Shown: positions 49,590-62,689, numbered from the stretch's first letter. The stretch is DNA of 64,000 nt from Sinonovacula constricta (GCA_007844125.1 CM017572.1:38813397-38877396), one strand, 5' to 3'. The notes: a model not told the origin generated them from the sequence alone. Program-made: numbers and translations.

Positions 49590-50130
49590 TCTCATAAACT
49601 TGAAACTCTACAGGTGGATAGATCTCATTGAGATGGAGTGCAGTGCTCAAGAATCATCACTCTGTACTTCATGATTTTAGAGTTATTCCTCTTCGTTTAA
49701 TTTTCTTGTCCGGAGCATAACTTCAACACTATCAAAGCTATTGATGTGATACTTGATACACAGTTACGTCTTATTGAGACGAAGTGCACTGTACAGGAAC
49801 CATAACTCTGTGCTTCAAGATTTTGGAGTTATGCCCTTTTGTTTAATTTTCTTGACCGGAGTGCAACTCCTACATTATCACTGCTATTAACTTAAAACAT
49901 CACAGGTGGATAGATCTCATTGAGACTGCACTGCACAAGAACCATCACAGTACACTTCGTGATTTTGGAGTTATTCCCCCTAGTTCAATTTTCATACTTG
50001 ATGTTTGCCTGGACCATACTCCCACATTATCAAAGCTATTGACTTAAAACTTCATAGGTGGATAGATCTTATTGAAACAGAGTGCAGTGCAATTTTAAGA
50101 TTAACACCCCATTCTACACAAATGCCATTA
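49590..50130. repeat. Tandem dispersed repeat, ~150-bp unit, about 3.5 copies
   Basis: Recurring blocks are ACAGGTGGATAGATCTCATT, GAGTGCAGTGC, AAGAACCATCAC, GATTTTGGAGTTATTCCCC and TTTAATTTTCTTG. Copies begin near 49,612, 49,752, 49,908 and 50,055. Diverged. Confidence 0.82.
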
Positions 50131-52129
50131 CTCTCCTGTAAATCTTTGTATATTTGATGGTATTCCCCTTTGATTTTTTTTTTCAATTACCCAGATTGTA
50201 ATCCACAATCATGCCAGAGTGAATTGCACAACAGTGCACAGCAGCTTGGCCAATTAAATATTTGTTTAATGCTATTCTACTTTAATTTCAGTTTTTCTTT
50301 CAATAACCTAGAGTGCAGTCCAAGACTTTGCCATACTGCATTGCACAGGAGTGCACAACAGTTTGTTGCATTTTGCTTAATTTGACAATTGACAGGCGTA
50401 TTTTGCTCCACCTTGCAGTGCTCTTGTTTATGTTTGTTTTAATATTGCCAGTCTTTTCATTAGTTACCATAATCATTATTGCCAGAGATAAAAAAAAAAT
50501 GATAATTAAAAATATACTTTTGTTGTACATGTACTTCCAAACTATCACCAGAGAAAATTCATTTAGCACAAAATATACAAAAGCACATGTAACTCTGGGG
50601 TTTGCCACATGTATGGTCATTTGGTAATTAAATATTTTTTTCTTCTTAATAATTTTACCTATCTTAATATATCCTTCCTAATGGACAAATTTTGTAAAAT
50701 GGATTGTTTTCTAGACAGTAGAATTCTGGCATATATTATATTCATTGCAGTAACAGATAACTCTTGGTTGCTTAGACCGAACGATTAGCTTAGGCACACA
50801 AATTGTGTAAATCCACATTAGCCAGCTGTTAGTCTCTATGTCTTGTAACATGTGAACGTTATTGTAAAGAAACAGTTGTGAAGTGATTTTAATTAATGTC
50901 GGATGTTAAATCATTGTACCCGAATGACGCATTAAAGCGGCACGAAAAACAGCCTCCTCATGCCGGGAGACGACTTATCGCGTCGCATTTTACCTGTGTC
51001 TGGCGCCGAACGCCGCATTAAGGCGGCCCTGAAAATGTCTCGGCTACTGCCGAACGCCGCGTTAATGCGTCCATCATATATGCTGGTTAAAACTCATGTT
51101 TTCAATCACTTTCGAGTCTCGGCCAATCAAGTACATCACAGTATCGTAAATGCTAATGTCATCTTAATCTAAATCTACCGGCTTAAATCCTTTTTTTGTT
51201 ATTTCATTTATTGTAGCAAGCAACGGAAAAATCGGCGACATTTTCTCTGATTCACATCTAATTTGAAACATTTCTCGGCTGATAAATACGATCGTAAAAG
51301 CAGTTTTCAAGTGGTTAATTTATACTCCGATCTCAGCCAATCAGAAACCTTGTCACATAATATATTGGAATTTCATGTAAACACAATGAATTAATTATGT
51401 CGAGACAAAGAAAAACGGCGATGTGCCTTACTGTTAGCTTTAAGATTCCTACTTATACGCATAATGTATCGGCAGGACATGTGGAATTACCTACGTCAGA
51501 TTCAATAATTATATGATAATTGCAGATATCAATGGATAAAAGACACAATCTAACTCTTGGAAATCGCCGAAGTTTTCTTTCAAATACGAAGTTTAAGAGC
51601 GTTATTTTCTCAAACTATCGGTAAATCGCAACTTTAAATCAAAGATGGCCGACTGTTTTAAAGTTACTCATTATATAAAATATTATATAAAGCAGTGTTA
51701 TTTACGTTATAAACATAAAAAACTTGAGGTCAATATTATTTCACTTTAATAATTTGAAATGTGTTCATTTTGATATTATCAATCTTACGTGTTCTTCAGA
51801 TTTCACTCTTTTCTGAAGTATTTCTTCTCATACCGTGTTAAAAATTACATGGTTGTGTAAAGCACTTTCTGTGCTACAAGTATATGAAAATATCCCTTTA
51901 GAGTATTTCCAAAATGACATGTTTATTGTGTTGTATATACAACCATCCCCGATATCTTCCACTGACCGGTAATCCACACCAGATGTGTCTCGGCATGAGG
52001 GGCAGATAAGACCCCCACCAGGTGTAGGGGATGACTGGAGAAATGCCTCTATGGGTATGACTGGTCAATTAGCTGTAGGGCTCAATGAGTTAATGTGCAA
52101 TAAGAAATGTTTAAGCAAGTGATTAATTA
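50131..52129. other. Intergenic DNA with GC-rich short repeats near 50,920-51,065
   Basis: Overlapping repeats of AGTGCA..CAGTGCACA lie near 50,215-50,360. GCCGCATTAAGGCGGC-like imperfect palindromes occur at about 50,921, 51,006 and 51,049. CTCATGCCGG near 50,956 recurs inverted near 51,995. The rest is AT-rich with no gene. Confidence 0.5.
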
Positions 52130-52275
52130 CTTATGTCTGGGTAGAACCACAGGCTCACCACAGCTGGAAAACCTCCCCAAATGAAATTTCTTATTCCGAC
52201 TGGGACTCAAACCCATGCAGAGGGTCTTAGGAGTTAAAAGTGGGGGACTAACTGCTCAGTCATGGATGCCCCAAC
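52130..52275 (-). mobile_element. SINE family B copy, minus strand
   Basis: Reverse strand gives CATCCATGACTGAGCAGTTA, GGGTTTGAGTCCCAGTCGGA and GGTTTTCCAGCTGTGGTGAG, the family B head and body. It stops before the 3' part. Confidence 0.75.
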
Positions 52276-52549
52276 ATGCATTTTGGAATGATTATATAAA
52301 AAAAAATGACCAATGTGTGAGAGTTATTTCTACATTTTAAATTGACTTGTTCAATACAATTATCAATAAAAATGAATGTGTACATGTGTGTTGTTTTATT
52401 ATTTGTGTACTTGTGTCATGAATATGTACCTATAACTTCCATAATAATACTTCCCAATAAAATGTGCATGTTGATGTGAAAAGTTGTTCTGCTTTTGTTG
52501 ACCTTATTTTACCATCTCTTTAGGACAGCATCTTTGTTATAATTTGTTT

Positions 52550-52668
52550 ATTAGCTGGAAAACCTCCTCACGTGAAAGTTCTTACCCTGAAAAGGACACG
52601 AACCCACACAGTGAGGGGCTAACGAGCTACAAGTCAGTGACTCTGACCGCTTGGTCAAGGGTGCCCCC
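52550..52668 (-). mobile_element. SINE family B copy, minus strand, truncated
   Basis: Reverse strand gives GGGGGCACCCTTGACCAAGC, CACTGACTTGTAGCTCG, TTAGCCCCTCACTGTGTGGG and GTGAGGAGGTTTTCCAGCT, matching the head and start of the family B body. Confidence 0.75.
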
Positions 52669-55600
52669 TACTATCAAGAAATGAAATGCAGTAAAAGGAT
52701 TTTTCTTTAAAATAAATGACAATCAAGAACAGGAGATCACCTTGTTTGTTTTAAGCATGAAAAAAAGATAACAGTAACAAAACAAACATATGTACATGTA
52801 CTAACTTGCAAAAACAACAAAATGTTGTTTTAAGTATAAATTATTTATTTTGTAAAAGGATAAAAAATCATATAAACATTTAAACAGGTACATTTCAGCA
52901 CCAAAATAACATGCACTAGTAATTATGCATAATACAAGAAATAACTGTGAATTAAATCTCAATGCAATAGGTAATTGTGAGGAATTTTCAGCTGAAATAA
53001 AGATAAATGTAAAATTTAAACAATTTTTAAATAAACATCTCTTAGAATGGACCACAAATAGAACAATATTAATGTTACATTCAGCACAAAAACAAATCAT
53101 TTTAAGTGTATAATGCTGCCTGGCAAAATGCTTCATCCCCTCTGAAATGTCCTTAAGAATTAGTTCCAAATGGGTTCATACTACCATACTGACATTTCCT
53201 TACATCTGCTAAAATGTGTGCAAGAAGTACCAGTAAGTGCACATTAAAACAAACTTTCATCTTTAGACAACTTTAAAATAAAAGTTTTTTTACAACAGTA
53301 TTTGATTTACAGATAACAAATATTACAAGAAAAATGCTCTAAAATGGATAATGAAAAGTGCAAACTCCAAGTACAATAAAGTCTAAGTAAACATTTTTTC
53401 AGTTCACCGTAAAGTCATTAGTTAATTCAAATGAGCAAAAATTCTGAATTTAAAAAAAAAAAAGTTTTCTTCAATTTCAATAACAGGAAATGACTTAAAT
53501 GAGAGAGGTTTGGTACAATCTGGTAGAGTTGAGAACTGAGATAATACAATAAGCCATGTTCCTACTCAATTTCCAGTTACATTCAGAAATAAGACACACT
53601 AATGGTTACACCATACTTATAGTTACACCATATGTTTTGCTAGTTTCTAATGCATATCTACATTATGAATGTACAGTTTGACATATGACCAGAACAATTA
53701 TAATATGAACAATTTTCAAAGAATCATGTGTCATACAACGAATAAAACTGACCTGCACAACATGTGAAGAAACACTGAAGACATGTTCACCATGAAGATA
53801 CTAGTTGTTACCTGATCATTATTTACCAACCATTATAAAAATAGATTATTTTTTTATAAAACTGAGACAAACAATGCCATAGTGAGGAGGTTAAATGTCT
53901 ACACAAGACAAATCCATTAACTAAATAATTAACTTCAAAACTCATCACATTGTAAAAAGCAAACATATTCTTTATTGCAGCTAATATACAGGATCTAATT
54001 ACTTTATATACTAACAACACAATTAAGGATTCATTTTAGTAATGTACATTGCACATCAAGATAGAATTCAATCAATACATTTCATGGTTCCTTATAAAAA
54101 AACTTGATTTTTTCTTTGATTTAAAAAATAACTGTAATGGTCCCTTAACACATTATAACTTTTTTACAATATGTTTCTGAAAAATTGAAACATTAGCATA
54201 ATGCAAGATCTGTTAAAAAATTGTAGTTCTAAATATCAATACAAGCATTATTACAAAATGAAAGATAGTAAATTAAAAAGTAACTGAAAGATGAGAAGAA
54301 AAACTAATTCCTTCTGATTATGCATGTTTTATATTATAAGAGTTAAAGAACTGTTGGTATACAAAATTAAAAAAATGAAAATCTTCATCATAGTTTGTTA
54401 TCAAAACCAATATTTATAAAAAAAACAACAATATTTTACAAAAATGGTCACATTTAGAAGATAAAAGAAATATTTGGCCATGGAAGCACTGATACACTAG
54501 CATATTATATACAGATAATTATGTGATCAAAAAATACCAATGTTACCACAAACAGTAACAAATCAGCTGTGATGACAAGACAAAGGTAAGGATGATAAAA
54601 TCCTAAGCTTACAGTCAACATTTAATTCAAATTAGCCACCTTAGGAATGGTTTATGCAAAATATTTTGTTGATGACAGCAAGTTTCTTTGGATTAACACC
54701 ACATATACAATGTTGTTATATACGACTGAGCTTGATAATTGGCCATACCCCAAATTAACTGCCTTTGAGCACCAATGTAAAGTGAATTATCAGCACTTGG
54801 ACACCCACCCTCTTCCCAATATGATTGTCTAAGTAATTATTGCTAGTTTTACCAATACATGTACAACTGTAGGGAAACAACATCTCAATGTTTCTTTTTT
54901 CCTGAACTTGTTTTGGAACTTGATGGGATTTTTTTACCATAAGTTAATTATCCACACTAAATCTTAGTTATTAGCCATGTACTATATTCAAAGGAAAGTC
55001 AGAAAGTTGCTGGAGCAGGGCTGGAAAAAAAATCTTTTTAATGACTAGTCCCGGACTTGTAACCAGGACAAAATCCAAATAAAAAAAAATCAATCAACAC
55101 AACACATTTGTCATATCTACAACTAACAAACAAGGTATACCAAGTTGTTTCTTTTATTTTTTGTCTAGAAGAGTTTATGTATCGCGTGCCATGATTGGCT
55201 GTTTTAGACAGATGCATGCATTGTTTAATGTACCACCTTCATGTGTTGTTGATACATGCTCCTGGCATAAAATTTATTGTCTTCATCACTAATAAACTGC
55301 TGTTTATATTTCACTTGGCCGAATGCTGATTTATGACTTGTCCGGGACTAATTTAATGATCAATGAGTGCTGATCAGGAGGTTAATGATTACACTAAGTC
55401 ATTTCATTGGTGTCTGAAGTAATTATAATACCAAACAGTTACAGAAAGTGGCTAGCATAAACAAAACAATAAAATGTAAAATTTATATAAAAGCATAAAC
55501 ATTTAAAAGTCTAATGACACAAATGTACACAGCACAAACAAAAAAATAATACAATGTAATTTTATGAACAAAAACTAGAAAAATATCTATCATAAAATAA

Positions 55601-56439
55601 CCGACACCCATATATACAACAAAATTGTCCACAAAACAAATTGACATTTTATGCAACATCACTATTAATCTTTATTGCTTTAATTGTTATTAAATCTAAA
55701 TAAAAAGAAGATTTGACAATATGAAAAATATATATGCAATTAATTAAATAAACTATCAATAATGATAATGAAATATTTTCACTTAAAAGATAAAATGATG
55801 GCACACAGTATGGAAACAGAGTTAATGTAAATACTTATTTTGACAAAAATGCATGTAAAGGCTGAACATACATAAGATAAATACACATTTATGATGCAAT
55901 TAAATATTCAAATCGTAAAAATAAATTTTTCATAATGTAGAATATATTCATAAGTTAATAAAACAAGATCCTTGATCTAAACTTTCACAATAAATCACTA
56001 TAATTTTAAAGTAAGAGAGAGAATAAAGGGTAAAGTAGAAAAAAAGGTTAATAAAAACTCATTTGCTCTTAAACAGTGGTTTATAAATATCTCTTCAGGC
56101 ATTCTATCTTTATGGTCTCATCTCGTAAGTTTTCATCTTGTCATTCAACAGTTAGGATACACATTTTTATATATGAAATTGATTAAAAGAACTTTATTTT
56201 ATGCATTTTATCAATGTGCAGTAAACATATTGCTTACATTATAATGATGATGACCAAAACATCCATATTGTGCATAGACAACAGGTATCACATTATACCA
56301 AAAATGATCCTCAAATCTTTCGAGATAATGAAATTTAGAACATTTGACACCAAGATTAAAAAAAATTAAAAAATTCCTTAAAACATATAGCTGCATGCTA
56401 ACATCCAGTTGATTCCCCAGATGCCAAGCTATCAATGAA
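52669..56439. other. 3' flank of the minus-strand Ser/Pro-rich gene; possible long 3' UTR
   Basis: AT-rich DNA almost free of recognised repeats. TTTATT at 56193-56198 (AATAAA on the minus strand), about 240 bases after the stop codon, may be the poly(A) signal. A palindromic pair GACTAGTCCCGGACTTGTAA (about 55,044) and GACTTGTCCGGGACTAATTT (about 55,336) suggests a decayed MITE. No gene is seen. Confidence 0.45.
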
Positions 56440-57787
56440 CTATACTGATGAAGTAGACTCCCCTGTTCTGAGATGCTTTAGCTTTGGTTTAGGTGCCAGT
56501 GAAGGAGCTTTAGCATTCCTGACTGCAGGACACATTGCTTCACTTGGTAAACCCTTAGCAAAATCAGTCGCAACTGTTTCCGCACATTTACTAGCACTCT
56601 TAGCAGTCTTATTATGTGAAGCAGAGTCTTCCATCATTCTATTATCAGACACTTCTTCAAGGTTTGAACTGTTAGCACTTCTTTCAGTTTTCTTTGCATA
56701 TTGACTAGACACATGCTCAAGGCAGATTCTTCCAGACTCTTTTCCAGTATTGTATTTGCCACTAAGGTGATCAGTGTTCTCATTATCTTTGATATCCATT
56801 CCAGATTTGTAAGTACCTTGGTTTTCATTAGTATGATGGAGCCTCTCCCCATTATTGGGTCTCTGTCGTCTGAAAGAACGGCTTTTCTTGGTGATGTTTA
56901 TTCCCTTCACTGTAGTAGAGGCTACGATATCGTCTCGTGGAGCCCCCTTCTGTTTTCTCGTCAAGCTGTTTGATGGGCTATTATGTGTACTGCTGACTTG
57001 ACTACTAGACTGACTGTGTTTGGGTGATGCTGAATCTTTTGACAATTCTGAATGACTGCCTGTGTGGCCTGAATCTTTACCTCGGTGTTTCTTCAATGCA
57101 TCTGGCAGCAGATTCCTTAAAGATTCTGATAATTTTGAATGCTGTTGATTTGTCGCAATGCTAGCAGTCTTGTACGCAGTGTTCAATTGGTCCCTTCGCA
57201 TAATGCTAAGAAAGTTTGGATTGGAAACAGATCTGCGAACCTGCGATCGGGACTTCTGGGAAAATCTCTTCCGAATCTCTTGGACCGTCAGGCCTGGACC
57301 ATCATAAATCTTTCCCTTTAAACCCTCAATATTGTAATAATTATCTCTGCTATGACTTTCATTATACTCAATTGCACCAGAAAATGTCTGTAACCGTGGA
57401 AATGGTTCAAAAGTCTCCTCTTCATTATCTCTTGTATGATCCTCATCATGGAGAAGATCTGACAAACTTTTAGAAACTGGGTTATACACTACCGATCTCA
57501 AATAGTCACTCAGATCCTCACAACTAGCTGACCGTAAACGATGAAGTCGTCGTTTTATTGGTGATGAAGTTGCAGATGAAGAGGCAGATGTATCATTCAT
57601 TATCTGATTGGCTGCACCAACATTTCCAGCAATAATTTCGTGTTCATTATCCCCAGTCGTAAGAGGTGTGAGGTACTGGTGGCCCACAGTATTGGTGTTG
57701 GGTACCCCATGATTGGGTATGGAGGTGACTGTCCCAGGGGATGGATGGATGTATGAATCTGCCACCCCGGCTTCTCTCATTACGTCC
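56440..57787 (-). CDS. Terminal coding exon A of the Ser/Pro-rich gene
   Basis: Acceptor TCTGCCTCAG at 57788-57797. It continues the split Arg codon as DVMREAGVADSY. 1,348 nt, ending GESTSSV and TAG. The ATG at 57780 is internal, because the upstream exon joins in frame, so it is not the gene's start. Confidence 0.8.
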
Positions 57788-60700
57788 CTGAGGCAGAGAA
57801 AAAAGTTTGGTATAAGTTTTTATAAGTAAAGCACTCCTTACAAGAAAGGTTATTGTAAGGATCAAAACCCCTCTATTCTTGCATTGAAAGCCATTAACTT
57901 TTAAACATATATATCAGGGCTCATGTTGGTGTTTGCCTTTGGCACAAAATTAGGACATTCGGCTAAAGAAAATCACATTGGCGTGAAGTCTCAAAAACCA
58001 TGACTTTGGCAAATCCTCTTGTTCTAAAAAGTAGCTCCAGCTTCACAAGAGCCTGTCTCATTTTCACCCACCGTTACCTACCTTAGTTCTAGGACAAGTA
58101 GGCACATTACAAGATCAAATCATTTCTGGAGTAGTTTTAATACCACTATAACTCCCCTTTTTAAATTTGTTATACTCATTACAATATTCGCAATATGACA
58201 ATTCTAGTGAGTACTGACAATATCGGTTTTGGATGGGAATTATTGGATTTATTATCATACACAAACTGATATACTCTAATAAAATATTTTAAAGGAAGTT
58301 TGTGACAGTTTGGACCAAAACTGTTTTTCTTAAATGACCTACAAGTCATTATTACCTGGAAAGGTCTTGCAACATGCAATTCATTGATGCACTAGATCAG
58401 AGTGAACAGTGAAGCGCAACACCCTTCTTGTCATTACAAAAATGTACTTCCTATCTGAGACACAGTTGCATAGTTGGCTATTTTGTAACTAAAAAAACCA
58501 TGTGATCACCTTCTTTTGAGATCACGTAACATTATCAGCCAGGTAATCAGCTCCAACATTGGCATTTACTTTTCGCTGAAATCCCCATTGTGCTTTTTTT
58601 ATCAATTTGGAAATAATGGATACATTTTATGACTGGTACTTCATAAAATTGAGGTAATATTATAAATAGCCTTTACTTTAACTCAAGTATTAACTCTTGC
58701 AGAAATTATGCACAGTTCAGCAGAACAGGGGTAAAATGTTGCTACTTGTATTTGATATGGACAAATTATCAGATACCACCTTTAAGCTCTGATTTAGTTT
58801 AAAAGACAAGACTATGAACTCACCTAAATGAAGGAGGGGACTGCCAATCATCTGAGGTTGGCATAAAAGGGGAGGGGCTTGAATCAGATCTGCTGACTGA
58901 AATATACATCAAAGTAGCTTGCATTAACGTAAAATGACATTTGACAATACATACAAAACAAATTCGCACATGAAAACTGAACATTTTTAAACATTAAAAA
59001 GATAATCTAGAAACACAACAGATAAATATGAAAAATAACACGATAATGAATAATTTCGTTGATTTCCACCCCCCCCCCCCCCCCCCCCCCTATTTTACCA
59101 ATGAATATTGACTGTTTCCAAATGCCAAAAAATGATGAGATTTCCCATAATATGAAGTGTTTTCCCCAAAAAAGTTGTAAAAGTCCCAGATATAAGACGA
59201 GACCTAATGATTTTCAACAGTTACCAAGCTGTCTACAACTGTGTTTTCAGCAGTCTCCTGTAACATTCAATAAGAAAGGGATATCCTGTATAAACAACTA
59301 GATGGGTTAAGATATAATTACATAAGTGACAGTTTATTTCAAATTTTACTGCACTGCAGCATCCCCACGACTCCTAGTAAGTAATGAAAGTTATCTTCAC
59401 AAGTTAAACCCCACAACATAACTGGTAACTCATTGTTCCACTCAAGAAGTGTATACATACACAAATATGTATATATTAATGTTATTCCACAATAAAAATG
59501 TAACTATTACCCAAATATAGTTTACTAATAACAATATTCTAGTGATATATAATAGCAAAGAAAGTTTTATAAAATGGGAATTATGTACAATATTGCCATA
59601 AAAAATCATGTATTAAGACAGATCAAATAAAATGGAGACAGATCATGTAACTTTTGTCCAAGCCTTTTTTACACTGAAGAGATTTGAATTTATGCAGAAA
59701 AAACATTATTAGAATATTTATTAAAGAAAATGAGTTTCTCTGCCTGTCCAGTGAAATTTACAAGACACACCAGTATTGAAACTTTTAACTTTTATTTTAT
59801 CGTGAAATTTATGTGAATCAAATACAGATATATAAGGTTACAAAACATAACAATTTATATCTGCTTTACTTCTTGTTTTCACTGTAAACAGCTTTTCATC
59901 ATTGTAAAATTGTAATTATTATTATTGTAAAAAAACTTTTAAATGCCACAGCTGGTTACCAAAAAAGAAACACTGCATTATGGTTATTATTTATGTTATT
60001 TTTGCAACAGTGTGTTCCTACATGATTTTTTTCTGAAAAAAATGGGACAAGGCCTGGGGCCCTTTGAGAAGTAGAAAATGTCAAGGCATTTTATTAGAAA
60101 AGCGAAAAAATGTACATGTTCATTTTTTTTTTTATTTCTAATACATATTGTATATTTCTTATAAGGCCATCTCCCTATTTTTCTTGTTTCTGAACTCCTC
60201 CACTAGACTTTCACAGCTCAGTTCACACAAGCTACCACTGTAGTCGCTGATCTGCATCAGTGCGTCTAATTTCCGCACTGAAACATTAGATTTTTTTGTC
60301 AGGAAATTTGCATTTTTTGGGGAAAAACTAAGCTTATTGTTTTAGGGGAAGGGGCCTTTAAACAACCTCTTCTATACAATGTAAAAAAAAAAACTTTCCT
60401 TAATATAAAAATGGATTGTTTCTGTCAGAAAATTGTTTTATCTCTGTATGTAAAAATGCCATATTCTCAAATATAAGTATAAAACATTTAGTATACTTAT
60501 TAATTCGCTCATTCATCTATTCTTGCAGGTTCACAAAAATAACAAACCTGTTAAAAAACACAAGTTGTGTACAGCAATCATAATCAATAAATTATTTTAA
60601 TAAGGGTTAATGTTCTTTACTACAGATTATGATAGTCAAACAAATGGTTATCTGAGGTGATTATATGATCCAGGTATTCAGCAGCAGATGTCTTCATCAC

Positions 60701-61984
60701 AGTCTGGATTAAAATTGTACTTATATTAATGATTTTCCATTTTTTCTTAGTTTTACAGGAATTACCATGCTATTATTTCTAATTCAATCGGTTCAGGTAA
60801 TGAACAAAAAATTATCCCCAAAATCACTGAAATTTGAAGCCAGCTTGGCAAGTTTGGGAGAAATATTACCAGTACATAACTTGAAATCTTTATTTCATAT
60901 TTAATGGTTTCTTACATAAAGTAGTTTGTGAATCTTTGCACAGTGACTTACATGCATTCATATGGAGGTATTGCTCTTTTGCTTGCCCCCTATTGGCTCC
61001 TTTAACAGGAATGCTGCTAGAAGGGGGTGGGGCTGGGGGTCTGGCTGCCATAGCATCTGTCGGCATTGCTTGGGGGCATGGCTCTACTGGGTTGCCAGGG
61101 GTGACTGGCAAAGATCGTGAAGACTGAGGGGAATTCCTTGCACCAGAAGACAAACTGGTTGTGGCTTGAAGGTGTGAAGCGTGGCTGGAAAAGGAAAGTT
61201 TACAAATAAATGGAAGAAATGATCTGTTAATGATCAGTAGAGATACAACACAATGTATACAACTTTTACATGTGTACAACTCAACAATGACCTTGATTAT
61301 AAAAACATAACGATGATGATGCAATATAATATTACTGTAATGCATAGCACTAACAAATTGTATTCAATATGAACACTTACAGATCAATTGTTGAAGAAGG
61401 ACCCCAAACAAATATCTAGAGAGAAGCACAACTGCCTTAAGTTCCCCTGACAGACCTCCTCACAGGAAGGATTGTTTCCTGACCAATACTTAAACCTACC
61501 CAATGATAGGCTGCACAGACAGTGACTGACCAATACTTAAACCTACCCAATGATAGGCTGCACAGACAGTGACTAACCAATACTTAAACCTACCCAATGA
61601 CAGGCTGCACAGACAGTGACTGACCAATACTTAAACCTACCCAATGATAGGCTGCACAGACAGTGACTGACCAATACTTAAACCTACCCAATGATAGGCT
61701 GCACAGACAGTGACTGACCAATACTTAAACCTACCCAATGATAGGCTGCACAGACAGTGACTGACCAATACTTAAACCTACCCAATGATAGGCTGCACAG
61801 ACAGTGACTAACCATTTAGGCCTTGGCAATCACCAGTCTACTTAAGATGTTGGCACAAAAAATACATGTATACAGCTAAACTATTGGTTACAGCATACCA
61901 CCAACCTGTTTTGACTGTTGATACTGACAGTGGATCCTGACGCTGTCATTTGAGTGTGGACAAAGTGCCGAGCTCGAGGTGCTG
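56440..61984 (-). CDS. Unidentified Ser/Pro-rich protein, C-terminal part, with two alternative last exons
   Basis: Minus-strand exons 61906-61984, 60952-61184, 58824-58896 and 56440-57787 join with GT/AG sites and consistent phases (2, 1, 2). Together they give about 576 residues; the 5' part lies to the right of this region or beyond the window. An alternative terminal exon at 60159-60277 also fits phase 1. The protein is low-complexity: Ser/Thr/Pro-rich early (AARPPAPPPSSSIPV), then basic and Ser-rich segments (SPIKRRLHRLRSASCEDLSD, EIRKRFSQKSRSQVRRSVSN), ending ESTSSV, which fits a class I PDZ ligand (S/T-x-V). There is no catalytic domain or membrane helix in this part. I do not recognise the gene; a cytoplasmic scaffold or receptor tail is possible. 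Confidence 0.75.
57788..58823. other. Intron of the Ser/Pro-rich gene
   Basis: No feature recognised. Confidence 0.5.
58824..58896 (-). CDS. Internal coding exon of the Ser/Pro-rich gene
   Basis: 73 nt, acceptor TATTTCAG, donor GTGAGT. It encodes SRSDSSPSPFMPTSDDWQSP and PSF. It enters in phase 1 and leaves in phase 2, matching its neighbours. Confidence 0.75.
58897..60158. other. Intron of the Ser/Pro-rich gene with a poly-C run
   Basis: A run of 22 C lies at 59,069-59,090. The rest is AT-rich with nothing recognised. Confidence 0.6.
60159..60277 (-). CDS. Alternative terminal coding exon B
   Basis: Acceptor TGTTTCAG at 60278-60285. With one base from the upstream exon it encodes LRKLDALMQISDYSGSLCEL and SCESLVEEFRNKKNREMAL, then TAA. 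AATAAA (minus strand, 60131-60136) follows 22 bases after the stop. There is no donor. It shares entry phase 1 with the exon at 58824-58896, so each transcript would use one or the other. Confidence 0.6.
60952..61184 (-). CDS. Internal coding exon of the Ser/Pro-rich gene
   Basis: 233 nt, acceptor CTTTTCCAG, donor GTAAGT. It encodes HASHLQATTSLSSGARNSPQ through a Pro-rich ARPPAPPPSSS to EQYLHMNA. Enters phase 2, leaves phase 1. The longer minus-strand frame here runs into introns on both sides. Confidence 0.8.
61481..61812. repeat. 47-bp minisatellite, 7 copies
   Basis: Unit GACCAATACTTAAACCTACC, then CAATGATAGGCTGCACAGAC, then AGTGACT. Copies are almost identical. It lies in the intron between exons 60952-61184 and 61906-61984. 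Confidence 0.97.
61906..61984 (-). CDS. Internal coding exon of the Ser/Pro-rich gene (leftmost to be seen upstream)
   Basis: 79 nt, acceptor TTTCTACAG (a second AG three bases in is possible), donor GTTGGT. Encodes APRARHFVHTQMTASGSTVS and INSQN in the frame that matches the downstream exon. Confidence 0.65.
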
Positions 61985-62689
61985 CTGTAGAAAAAAATAT
62001 TGTTTATTGTAATTTAAATCTGTTGTTTGTTCTTTCAATTCAAGATCTCAAATTTTAGAAATTTAACTTCTTGTGACAAAATGGAATACAATTCTCTTCT
62101 ATCAATACCGGCCCCACAAGCTGAAGTGGTAGAGCATCGACTTGCGGATAGGGAGGTTGTGGGTTCAAATGAGCAGTTTTAATACAGTTGATCTGAATTT
62201 GCGTTATTTTCAAATTACAGTATGTAATCATTATCATAACAAATGAACATACAGTCAGCTTTCTTTCTTCTCCATAGTTTTATTCAACACAACAATCAAT
62301 CAAAAATTTTCTTAATCCGCAATTTTTCCCTTGACATTTTTCATGACTTTTGAGGGTCTGATTTATTGGTTTGTCATAATGTTACCAAAAACCCACATTA
62401 ATGTGGCATTATTCAAACAGACTATAACTTTGATCATTGTTATTCAGCAATTTATCTCATTCAACAGCACATCTGTGAATTTGGAAACAGTGATTTGTTA
62501 ATGCCTTTATGTTTTTGTTGTTGTTATTGCAAACTATCTTCCCGAATTTCACAGTATAAATCCAAAACATGTTGATGTCCATCCAATTTTATTTTATAAT
62601 TTAATTTATGCAAGCACCAGCCAGCAAACAAAATATGAAAAATTGTCTACAGGTTGTCATTTTGCTGCAGACTAATCTGCACACATAGC
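61985..62689. other. Intron with a tRNA-like SINE head remnant
   Basis: At about 62,108-62,170 AAGCTGAAGTGGTAGAGCAT, GACTTGCGGATAGGGAGG and TGTGGGTTCAAA resemble the head of SINE family A. The body is absent. The rest is AT-rich. Confidence 0.5.

Noticed and set aside
55010..55375. hAT-like MITE starting CAGGGCTGG
   Set aside because: Only the inner GTCCCGGAC palindrome matches; the right terminus and target duplication are missing, so it is only mentioned with the flanking DNA.
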